A stretch of DNA of 64,000 nucleotides from an uncultured Eubacteriales bacterium (GTDB lineage: Bacteria > Bacillota > Clostridia > Christensenellales > Aristaeellaceae). Shown one piece after another: positions 15,963 to 24,198 of the stretch (its first letter is position 1; each line of letters starts with the position of its first letter). The notes beneath the pieces were generated by a model, which made no database searches, had not been told where the DNA came from, and worked only from the letters and a program-made list of their open reading frames with translations. Location: the NCBI GenBank assembly GCA_902790525.1, contig CADASI010000002.1, positions 1-64,000 on the forward strand, written 5' to 3'. A program made the translations under genes and the position numbers.

Positions 15963-18900
15963 TCCATACTCCCCCAGAAGGCCAGCGCGCCCAGGTAGTC
16001 GAAGAAGGATTTCAGATAATCCTCGGTGATCACGGGCCAGAACACGCCCTCGTTGAACAGCACGGTGGTGGTGTAGTCGTTGGACACCGGCGTCAGCGCC
16101 CGCTGGCTGGAGGTACCCATGCCCACGGTGGAGATCAGCCCGCCGATGCCGGACTGCATGTCCCTGTCGCGCTTGGCCGCCTCCAGCCTTTGGTCGAACA
16201 CATCCTGCGTCACCGGCGCGATGTCGAGGCCGTCGTCGTTGGCGGCCTTCAACAGGTCGCCGTAATTGACGGTGTGGCAGTTGTAGCAGTTGAACAGGCA
16301 GCAGGCCGCCGGCGTCTGCGCCAGCTTCACGATGGCCTTCGCCGTCAGGTCGATGGGGCTCATCTCCAGCCTTTGCAGCATCTTCTCAAAGGGCATGGCC
16401 TTCAGGGTCGCGTAGGCCTTCAAACGGTTGATGAAGCCGTTGGTGCGGAAGTTGATCTGGAAGATGCCGTCCGCGTCGCGGGCCATCAGGTTGCCCACGC
16501 GGATGACCTTCGCGTCCCCGCCCTCCGCCGCCGCGGCCAGCACCAGCCGCTCCGCCAGGAACTTGGAGCTCAGGTACTGGTTGTCCAGCGCCTGACCCTT
16601 GAACAGCGTGCGCTCGTCGTACACAAAGCGCTCGTGTTTGCCGTCCAGCAGGATCTCGCCCGCCGTGCTGGTCGTGGAGATGTGGATCATCCGCGCCCCG
16701 TGCCGCACGGCGTATTCCAGCACGTTCTGAACGCCCAGCACGTTGGTGTCGTAGATGTCCGAGCCCGCCGAGAAGTGCTTGACGGACGCCGCGCAGTTGA
16801 ACACCATGTCCGGCGCGAGGTCGTCCAGCCGTTTTAGGCTCTCCGCGTCGGTGATCTCCCCCTCCGCGATCATCAGCCGCCCGCCCAGCAGGTCGGCGTA
16901 ATCATTGTCAAAGTAGTAGAACAGCCGCCCGAGCAGCCGCTCGGCCCCGGAGACCTTCCCGCCGCGCACCAGGCAGTAGACCACGGCGTCGGTGTTCTCC
17001 AGGAGCTCCCTCAACACATGCGCGCCCAGGAAGCCCGTGCCGCCCGTCAGCAGTACCCGCCGCATGGGGCGGCGTTCGCCGTGAAGGTAGTTTTCAAAGG
17101 TATTCTGGCGAAGCCGCGCGTGGATGGCGGTATAGTCGTAGCCGGAGATGGCGTCGCTCTCGCCGCTTCTGGCCGCGTAGCCGGACACGAACTCCGCCAG
17201 CTGCCGGGGCGTGGGATGCTCGAACACGTCCCGGAATTTGATGTCATAGCCGCCATTGGAGGCGAGGATCGTCACCTGTATGGCCAACAGCGAGGTGCCG
17301 CCCACGGCGAAGAAGTCGTCCGTCGCGCCGATCGGCTCGGTCTCCAGCGCCTCCTCGAACACGTTGCAGAAGAAGGTCTCCACGTCGTTGCAGGGGGCGA
17401 CGTAATCCCGCTTCAATTCGGGCTCGGGCAGGTTGCGCCGGTCCAGCTTGCCGTTGGGCGTGTAGGGCATCTTCTCAAGCCGCATCAGCACCGTGGGCAC
17501 CATGTAGGGCGTGAGCCGGGAGGTCAGGAAAGCCCTGAAATCCTCCGTGTTCACGTCGCCCTCTGCGGTATAGTAGCCGCAGAGGTGCTCGGTCTTGTTG
17601 ATTTTTCGGATCACGACCGCCGCCGCCTTGACCGCCGGATAGGCCAGCATGGACTGTTCGATCTCGCCGATCTCGATGCGCAGGCCCCGCAGCTTGATCT
17701 GGCCGTCCCGGCGTCCCAGCACCACGATCTCGCCGTCGGGCAGCTTATAGGCAAAGTCGCCGCTTCGGAAGTAGCGGACGCCGTTTAAGGTCACGAAGGC
17801 CGCGGCGGTCTTCTCAGGCTGGTTGTGATAGCCCTTGGAGACGCCGTATCCGCCGATCCAGTGCTCCCCCACCACGCCGTCGGGCAGCACCTTGCCGTCG
17901 ATATCGCGGATGTCGCACTGCACGTTGTAGAGCTGCCGCCCCACCGACATGATGTTCTCCCGCTGGATGATCCGGGTATTGGAGTGCACGGTGGTCTCCG
18001 TGGGACCGTAGGAGTTGTAGATGTCCAGGTCGGACAGCGCGCGTATCGCGTCGTACAGCGCCGGCATGAACGGCTCGCCGCCCACCGCGCAGGCCTCGAA
18101 GCGGTTTATCTCCCCGGCAAACGCCGGCGATTGCAGGAACTGCTTGAGCTTCGATGCCGTCATGTCGCCCAGCACCGCGGGCTTCTCCCTCTGGATGAGC
18201 CTTGCCAGACGCTCGGCGTTGCGGTTTTCCTCGTCGTCGGCGAATATCACGCGCATGCCGTTCAAAAGCGGCGGCATGATGTCCAGTATCGAGGCGTCGA
18301 AGGACACCGTGGCCGTCTGCACCACGCTTTCGGGCATGGGCGTGCGGGTGTAGAAGTAGTTGTTCTCCGGATCGGGCACGCACAGGTTGGACAGGGCGCG
18401 GTGCGATACCTCCACGCCCTTGGGCCGCCCGGTGGAGCCGGAGGTGTAGATCATGTAGGCCGTGCGCGCGCCGTCCACGCGGATGGGCGGGTTGCTCTCG
18501 TCGGTTTCCTCGAGCAGCGCTTTCACGGACACGGCCCTCGGCAGGTCGCGCTCAGTGATCACGCAGTCGGCGTCGGCGTCCTCGATCACGTACTGCACGC
18601 GCTCCTCCGGGTACTCCACATCCATCGGAATGTACGCCGCCCCCGCTTTCAGCACCGCCATCATCGAGACGATCAGGTCCGCTGTGCGGTGCATCAGCAG
18701 CACCACGCTGCCGCCCTCGCGCACGCCCCGCTTTTGAAGCGCGTGGGCGATGCGGTTGGCCCGGCGGTTCATCTGGTCGTAGGTCAGCGTCTCGCCCCGG
18801 CAGGTCAGTATGGGTTTATCCGGATACCGCGCCGCCATATCCTCGAAGGTCTGGTGCACCATTTCCACCGCGAGCGGATGGAAGTTGTAGTGAATGTCCT

Positions 18901-20734
18901 CCCCGCCCAGGGAGATGTCGCAAATGCGCAGGCTGTCCAGAGCGTCGCTCGACGCCCAGTCGCGGATCACATTCGCCATGCAACCCACGAAGGTGTCCAT
19001 GTAGTCCTGCGAGTACAGCGCGTCGTTGTACTCCGCCCTGATGATATAGTCCTCTTCCTGGAGGACGTTCAGCATCACCTTGTAGCGCAGGGAATCGTAC
19101 CGTATGCGCCCCCGGGGCCAGCGCTTGCCGGCCATTTCGAGCTCCTCGTAGATTTTGCCGTGATAGGTATAGAAGAAATCGGGGTGGAAGTCGTAGTCGC
19201 CGGCAATTTTGGCAAACGGCAGCGTCTGGTGGCTCAGCGTGTTCATCCAGACGTCCGCGGCGTATTCAAACAGCGCCGGGATGCTCAGCGTCCTCTCGGG
19301 CTTCATCGCCAGCGGGAGGGTCTTGACCAGCAGCGCCACGGTGTTTTTGACCATGGGGTTCAGCCGCCCGTTGGACACCGTGGCCACCAGCAGCCTGTCC
19401 TCGGAGACGAACTTCGTCAGCACCACGGCCATGGCGGACATGAACACCACGTTCTGGCTGACGCGCGCCCGGCGGCACAGCGCGTCCACCGCCCCGGAAT
19501 CGACCGTCGCGAGGGCCACGCCCAGCTTGCCCGCGGCCTCGTCGCCCTTGAGGTTGGCGGTCAGCGTCGTGGCCCGGTCCGCGACGGCGAACTGGCCCTT
19601 GTAGAAGGCCTCATCCTGCGTCCAGGACGCGCCGCCCTCGGCCGCCTGCTCCATGCCGCTCAGCCGGAAGCCGTCGCACTTTTCCTCGGACAGGGGCCGC
19701 CCATCGTAGGCCGCGGCGATGTCTGAAAACACGAGGTTCAGAGAGCCGCCGTCCACGATCAGGTGGTGGAACAGGCTGAACAGGCACACACCCGCGTCGG
19801 TTGCGAAGATCCTGAACCGACACAGCGCGCCGCCGTTCAGGTCGAAGGGCTCCGCGGCTAGCGCCTCGGCCATCTCGTCGGTAAACGCCGCCACGCGCTC
19901 GATGGGCACCGCCACGCGCCGCGCGTCGTTGCGAAGCTGCACGGGTTGACCGTTTTCCGCGCCGAGGGTCACCTTGAGGTAGGGATGGTGGTCCAGCGTC
20001 TTTAGGACGGCGTCCCGCAGCTTTTCCGGGTCGACGGTATCGTCAAAGCGGACGACGTTGGGCAGATGATACCCCACGCCCTCCGGGTGCGCCATGCAAT
20101 CGAAGTAGATGCCCAGCTGGCTGGCCGTCAGCGGATAAGCCGTCACCGCGCGCTCCGGCGCGTCGCTTTCCGCGTTCTGCGCCGCCAGTTCGTCCACCAG
20201 CGCGGCGATGCCCGCCACGGTGCGGCGCTTCATCAGCGCCGTCACCTGCACCGGCTGGCCGAATTTCTCGTAGAGGTCCGACAGCAGCACGATCATGGAC
20301 AGCGACGTCAGCCCCAGCGCGAACAGGTCGTCATTGATGCCGAACTGTTCGTTCTCGATCAGCGCCGCGGTCATGTCGAACACGGCCCTCTGGGTGTCGG
20401 TCTCCGGCCGCTCCAGCACGGCCCGGGCCTGCGTGTCCACGGGCAGCTCTTTAAGCCGCTTCATGGCCACCTTGCCGTTGGGCGTCAGCGGGAAGGCCTC
20501 CAACCGCGTGTAGTAGGTGGGCGCCATGTAGGGCGGCAGTTTTTGCAGCACGAAATCCCGCAGTCTGTCCGCGGTTACGTCCTGCGCGCCCGATCGGACG
20601 GTGTAGAAGGCGCACAGGTGCTCCGTGCCCTGCACGTTTTTCACGATGACCCGCGCCTGGGTCACGCCGGGGAAGCGCCCCAGCGTGTTCTCGATCTCCT
20701 CCAGCTCGATGCGCAGGCCGCGCAGCTTGATCAT
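15959..20734 (-). CDS. Non-ribosomal peptide synthetase, downstream fragment (A-sub, T, C, A, T, reductase)
   Basis: A 1592-residue frame beginning inside the first adenylation domain. In order: A1 small subdomain (IKLRGLRIELEEIE, 1-105), carrier T1 (LGLTSLS, Ser near 145), condensation domain with HHLIVDG near 321, adenylation domain A2 (IYTSGSTGRPKG, IYNSYGPTET, RSGDFAYK, GRRDGQIKLRG), carrier T2 (GGTSLL near 1145), and a NAD(P)H-dependent thioester reductase (LLTGGTGFLGAH near 1231; STTSTAGE and YLSSK catalytic region). Reductive release would give a peptide aldehyde, which may cyclise to a pyrazinone. Its first ATG (20734) overlaps the upstream stop (ATGA). It was probably one gene with the 20731-23769 frame. 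No phosphopantetheinyl transferase is nearby. Confidence 0.88.
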   Translation of the reverse strand: MIKLRGLRIELEEIENTLGRFPGVTQARVIVKNVQGTEHLCAFYTVRSGAQDVTADRLRDFVLQKLPPYMAPTYYTRLEAFPLTPNGKVAMKRLKELPVDTQARAVLERPETDTQRAVFDMTAALIENEQFGINDDLFALGLTSLSMIVLLSDLYEKFGQPVQVTALMKRRTVAGIAALVDELAAQNAESDAPERAVTAYPLTASQLGIYFDCMAHPEGVGYHLPNVVRFDDTVDPEKLRDAVLKTLDHHPYLKVTLGAENGQPVQLRNDARRVAVPIERVAAFTDEMAEALAAEPFDLNGGALCRFRIFATDAGVCLFSLFHHLIVDGGSLNLVFSDIAAAYDGRPLSEEKCDGFRLSGMEQAAEGGASWTQDEAFYKGQFAVADRATTLTANLKGDEAAGKLGVALATVDSGAVDALCRRARVSQNVVFMSAMAVVLTKFVSEDRLLVATVSNGRLNPMVKNTVALLVKTLPLAMKPERTLSIPALFEYAADVWMNTLSHQTLPFAKIAGDYDFHPDFFYTYHGKIYEELEMAGKRWPRGRIRYDSLRYKVMLNVLQEEDYIIRAEYNDALYSQDYMDTFVGCMANVIRDWASSDALDSLRICDISLGGEDIHYNFHPLAVEMVHQTFEDMAARYPDKPILTCRGETLTYDQMNRRANRIAHALQKRGVREGGSVVLLMHRTADLIVSMMAVLKAGAAYIPMDVEYPEERVQYVIEDADADCVITERDLPRAVSVKALLEETDESNPPIRVDGARTAYMIYTSGSTGRPKGVEVSHRALSNLCVPDPENNYFYTRTPMPESVVQTATVSFDASILDIMPPLLNGMRVIFADDEENRNAERLARLIQREKPAVLGDMTASKLKQFLQSPAFAGEINRFEACAVGGEPFMPALYDAIRALSDLDIYNSYGPTETTVHSNTRIIQRENIMSVGRQLYNVQCDIRDIDGKVLPDGVVGEHWIGGYGVSKGYHNQPEKTAAAFVTLNGVRYFRSGDFAYKLPDGEIVVLGRRDGQIKLRGLRIEIGEIEQSMLAYPAVKAAAVVIRKINKTEHLCGYYTAEGDVNTEDFRAFLTSRLTPYMVPTVLMRLEKMPYTPNGKLDRRNLPEPELKRDYVAPCNDVETFFCNVFEEALETEPIGATDDFFAVGGTSLLAIQVTILASNGGYDIKFRDVFEHPTPRQLAEFVSGYAARSGESDAISGYDYTAIHARLRQNTFENYLHGERRPMRRVLLTGGTGFLGAHVLRELLENTDAVVYCLVRGGKVSGAERLLGRLFYYFDNDYADLLGGRLMIAEGEITDAESLKRLDDLAPDMVFNCAASVKHFSAGSDIYDTNVLGVQNVLEYAVRHGARMIHISTTSTAGEILLDGKHERFVYDERTLFKGQALDNQYLSSKFLAERLVLAAAAEGGDAKVIRVGNLMARDADGIFQINFRTNGFINRLKAYATLKAMPFEKMLQRLEMSPIDLTAKAIVKLAQTPAACCLFNCYNCHTVNYGDLLKAANDDGLDIAPVTQDVFDQRLEAAKRDRDMQSGIGGLISTVGMGTSSQRALTPVSNDYTTTVLFNEGVFWPVITEDYLKSFFDYLGALAFWGSME

Positions 20735-23700
20735 GCCGCCAGCACGAACACCTCGCCCGCCTCGTCCCGCCAGGCGAGGTCGCCGGTGTTGCACCAGCGC
20801 TCGCCGTCGAGGACGGGGAAGCGCTCGGCGGTCAGGGCATCGTTTCGGAAGTAGCCGATGGCCACGCCCGCGCCGCCGACGTACAACTCGCCCACGGCGT
20901 AGGGCGGCAGTTCGCCGCCGTCGGCGTCGCAGATGCGGTCCCACACGTTGAGCATCGGAAAGCCCGCGGACACCCGCTCGGAGTCCATGCGCTTCTGGTG
21001 GGAGGCGATCGTGACCTCCGTCGGCCCGTAGGAATTGTAGATCTCGCAGTCGGAGTGCTCGCGGATCACCCGGAACAGCCGCCCCGGGAAGCCCTCGCCG
21101 CCCACGATCATCACCCGCACGCCGCGAAGCGCCTCGCAAAACGCCGGGATCTCTGAGTACTGCAAAAGCCGCGTCGGCGTGGCCCCCAGCGCGTCGACGC
21201 CGTATTGCTTCACCAGCGCCGCGATGGCCATGGGGTTGACCATCTGCTCCTCGTCGCACAGCACGACGTGCACGCCGTTTAATATCGTGCCGAAGATCTC
21301 CCGCAGGAACACGATGAACGACACGCTGGACAGGCACAGCATACCGTGGCAGCGCGTGGCCAGCGCGTGGATGGGCGCGTTCTCCGGCTCCGGCGCGATG
21401 TAGTTGGAGATGCCCCGGTGGGACAGCGCCACGCCCTTGGGCCTGCCGGTGGTGCCGGAGGTGTAGATGATGAAGCACAGATCGTCCGGCGTAACCTCGA
21501 CGTCCGGGGCCGTGTCGTCGTCGGAGACCAGCGCGTCCGGCGTGACGCATTTGCTGAAGCCCTGCGCCACCTCCGGCACGTCGGTGATGATGAGCGCCGC
21601 GTCGCTGTCCTCCAGTATCTGGTTGATGCGCTCCCGGGGATAGCCCGGGTCCATCGGGATAAACGCCGCCCCGGCCTTCAGCACGCCGAACACACAGGCC
21701 ACCAGCGCGTGGGTGCGGCGCATCAGCAAAAGCACGCGGTCGTGGGGCCGGATGCCCCGCGCGATCAGGGCATGGCCGATGCGGTTGGCCGCGCGGTCCA
21801 GCTCATGAAGCGTCATCGCGCCGTCGACGGCCGTCAGCACCTTTTTCTCCGGATACTCCCGCGCCATGCGCGCCAGTATGCCGTTGATCGTGCCCTCGTT
21901 TTTGAGGGTGATCACGTGCTTCTCGGTGCGGGCCTTCATCAGCGGAACGGCCCTGAGCGCTTTGTCGCCGTCCATGGCCGCGCAGAGCGTCTCCAGCGCC
22001 GAGGCGAACGCGGCGATGTACCGGTCCGAACAGCGCGCCGCGTCATAGCGTATCTCCACACCGTCCGCCGAGGCGTACAGGGCGATCTCGGCGTCGCAAT
22101 CCGCCCCGGGCGCGAAGAAGGACAAAAGAATTTCCGGCCTGAACTCCACGTCCGTGCGGCAGGACAGCGGATAGTCCCTGACTGCGTCCAGCGCGCCCAG
22201 CTTTTCATAGACAAGCGATCGGAAAGCCCTGGCAGGCATGGCGGTGTCCACCTTCATGCCGAAGGGCAGCGGCTCGCGCCCGATCTGCACGCCGATCAGC
22301 ACCTCCCGGGACGGTCCAAAGCGCGTGAGCAGCGCCACGAGGGCCGCGGTCAGCGTCGCCCGGTCCGCCGAAAGGGCGGTTTTCAGCGTGCCCCGCCCGC
22401 CCTCCGGCGTCCGGCGCAGGCCGCCACACTGCAGCGCGGTGGGCTCGTCTGCCCGGGCCAGGTTTTCCTCCACCCAGCATTCCGCCGCGATCAGGCGGCT
22501 GGGCGCAAGCGTCAGCGCGTCCAGCCGGATGCCGGGGTCCGCCGCCGCCTGTTCGAGCACGCCCAGCACGCCGTCCCGGATCTCGGAGACGACATCCTCG
22601 TCGAAAATATCGCCGTTGTATTCAAAATCTAGGCGCTGCACGCCGCCGCGGTTGCGTTTATTGATATTGACGCGCACGTGGAAGGGCACGTCCGTCTCCC
22701 CGCCCGCGTCGGCCGCGGCGTCGAACCCGGCGGCGTCGCCGGACATCCCGTTGTCCACGGCGGAGAAGGAGGTCAGCGCCCGCAGGTCCACGCCCCGTTT
22801 TTGAAGCTCGGGGAAGTACTCGTTGCCGCTGGTCTTCGCGTGGGACAGCCCGGCCTTCATCACCGATTTGACGCTTTGAAGCATCCCGGAGAAGGACAAA
22901 CCGCCATCCCACGTAAGCCGCAGGGGCAGCGTCTCCACGTACATGCCGGGCTCGCGGGCGATGTCGTCGCCGAAATAGCGCCCGTTGACGCTGATCTCCC
23001 ACACCATGTCGTCATGGCGCGCCCCCAGCTTTGCCCGCTGGCCCTGCCAGTACGCGAACACAGCCCCCAGCGCCAGCACGAAGGGAGAGATGCGGTTTTC
23101 CGCCTGGAAGGGCAGCCACTTTGCGGTGAGCGCCTGCGGGATGTCGCAGGAGAGCACGCCCTTGGTCAGCGCGCCCGCTTGATACCCCGCGCCCCGGAAG
23201 CCGCCCAGGTGATGAAGCCAGTATTCCCGGTCCGCCGCGGATTCCGGGGAGGCGAGGTACGCCGTCACCCGGCGGAGGTATTCGTCATAGCTGGCCTTGG
23301 GCGCGGTCCATTCCCTCCCCTGCCTGAGCGCCGCCATGCAGTCGTTCATACGCGCAGGCAGCACCGCGTTGAAGGTCGTGCCGTCGGCAATCAGGTGGTG
23401 GAATGCCCCGAAGAGCCACACGGCGTCGGGGGCGCGCAGCACGTACAGGCGGTAGAGCGGCGCGTCGAACAGCGGCGAAATGGGCGTCGTTTTGAGCGCC
23501 GCGACGGTCTCCTCAAGCGAATCGACGTCCATCACCTCATATGTCGCGGGCTGATCCGAATAATACTGCTCATAGCCCCTGTCCCCGCCCGCACGGACCC
23601 TCAGGCCGAAGTTCCCGCTGATCACCCTGGGGATCGCGCGGCACAGAAGCGCCTCGTCCGCGGGATCAAAGCGCATCCTGAAATAGATGTTGTAGGCCGA

Positions 23701-23769
23701 TGTTCCGGGATGGTTGAGCTCCGCCAGCAGTATGCGGCTCTGGGACGGGGAAAGCGAAAATGACATCAT
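20731..23769 (-). CDS. Non-ribosomal peptide synthetase, upstream fragment (C and A large subdomain)
   Basis: A 1012-residue frame. An N-terminal condensation domain carries HHLIADG near residue 122, as in starter domains that acylate the first amino acid. The large part of adenylation domain A1 follows from about 620: IIYTSGTTGRPKG (A3), IYNSYGPTE (A5), WCNTGDLAWR (A7). The frame then ends at GEVFVLAA just where the A8 hinge motif GRRDG should be. Comparison with the second module (GRRDGQIKLRG) shows about 10 nt missing at 20735-20742. The specificity pocket has Ile where most A domains have the Asp that holds the alpha-amino group (VSFIVFLREI versus VSFDASILDI in A2). The ATG at 23769 is chosen because GGAGGA lies just upstream. 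Confidence 0.87.
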   Translation of the reverse strand: MMSFSLSPSQSRILLAELNHPGTSAYNIYFRMRFDPADEALLCRAIPRVISGNFGLRVRAGGDRGYEQYYSDQPATYEVMDVDSLEETVAALKTTPISPLFDAPLYRLYVLRAPDAVWLFGAFHHLIADGTTFNAVLPARMNDCMAALRQGREWTAPKASYDEYLRRVTAYLASPESAADREYWLHHLGGFRGAGYQAGALTKGVLSCDIPQALTAKWLPFQAENRISPFVLALGAVFAYWQGQRAKLGARHDDMVWEISVNGRYFGDDIAREPGMYVETLPLRLTWDGGLSFSGMLQSVKSVMKAGLSHAKTSGNEYFPELQKRGVDLRALTSFSAVDNGMSGDAAGFDAAADAGGETDVPFHVRVNINKRNRGGVQRLDFEYNGDIFDEDVVSEIRDGVLGVLEQAAADPGIRLDALTLAPSRLIAAECWVEENLARADEPTALQCGGLRRTPEGGRGTLKTALSADRATLTAALVALLTRFGPSREVLIGVQIGREPLPFGMKVDTAMPARAFRSLVYEKLGALDAVRDYPLSCRTDVEFRPEILLSFFAPGADCDAEIALYASADGVEIRYDAARCSDRYIAAFASALETLCAAMDGDKALRAVPLMKARTEKHVITLKNEGTINGILARMAREYPEKKVLTAVDGAMTLHELDRAANRIGHALIARGIRPHDRVLLLMRRTHALVACVFGVLKAGAAFIPMDPGYPRERINQILEDSDAALIITDVPEVAQGFSKCVTPDALVSDDDTAPDVEVTPDDLCFIIYTSGTTGRPKGVALSHRGISNYIAPEPENAPIHALATRCHGMLCLSSVSFIVFLREIFGTILNGVHVVLCDEEQMVNPMAIAALVKQYGVDALGATPTRLLQYSEIPAFCEALRGVRVMIVGGEGFPGRLFRVIREHSDCEIYNSYGPTEVTIASHQKRMDSERVSAGFPMLNVWDRICDADGGELPPYAVGELYVGGAGVAIGYFRNDALTAERFPVLDGERWCNTGDLAWRDEAGEVFVLAA

Positions 23770-23843
23770 AGATTCCTCCATGGCCTGACCGGGGCCCTGT
23801 GCGGCCGATTATCTTCAATAGAAACACTACGGTTTCATGTCCA

Positions 23844-23872
23844 ATTATATATGGATATGAGGGATTCGTCAA
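23844..23872 (-). promoter_or_regulatory. Promoter of the NRPS-MATE operon
   Basis: On the minus strand TTGACG (23872-23867), 17 bp, TATAAT (23849-23844) points at the NRPS start about 75 bp downstream. The MITE-like element ends only 19 bp upstream of the -35 box. Confidence 0.7.
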
Positions 23873-23890
23873 TCCCTTCCCGGGAGATTG

Positions 23891-24012
23891 CCACGGCTCA
23901 CGCATGAATGACAGAACACTGTTCCCGATACCGCGAACCCAACGTAGGGACGCCCCATGGGGCGTCCGCGGACGCGCCGTGGCGCGTCCCTTCATTCATG
24001 CGTGAGCCGTGG
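23891..24012. mobile_element. 122 bp MITE-like element with 21 bp perfect terminal inverted repeats
   Basis: Positions 23891-23911 and 23992-24012 are perfect inverted copies of one another (21 bp, beginning CCACGGCTCACGC). Both ends are flanked by the direct repeat GGAGATTG (23883-23890 and 24013-24020), which looks like an 8 bp target-site duplication. The inside carries two further GC-rich palindromes, 23948-23967 (GGACGCCCC-AT-mirror) and 23970-23989 (GGACGCGCC-GT-mirror). There is no coding capacity, so movement would need a transposase supplied elsewhere. Confidence 0.8.
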
Positions 24013-24128
24013 GGAGATTGCCGCCATTGTCTCCAGGGAGGCGTTCCGTCAATCCGTCAAGCGCCCTCCCGAACAGGTCAATATCGGAACAGTGCGCCGC
24101 CTTCCAATGTGAAATTCATGAAAACCCA

Positions 24129-24157
24129 TTGACAGCCAAGCGGAGTTAGTGTATCAT
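24129..24157 (+). promoter_or_regulatory. Promoter of the secreted GLUG/ZinT-like protein gene
   Basis: TTGACA (24129-24134), 17 bp, TATCAT (24152-24157), about 40 bp before the start codon, with AAGGAGGG as the ribosome site. Confidence 0.7.
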
Positions 24158-24198
24158 AACTTTGCGATTAGCTAAAACTAACACAAGGAGGGAATCCC

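Noticed and set aside
15959..21550. 1863-codon frame taken as a full gene starting at 21550
   Set aside because: Codons upstream of 20734 are an out-of-frame read of the first A domain (Arg/Gly/Ala-rich shadow). True NRPS sequence in this frame begins at MIKLRG.
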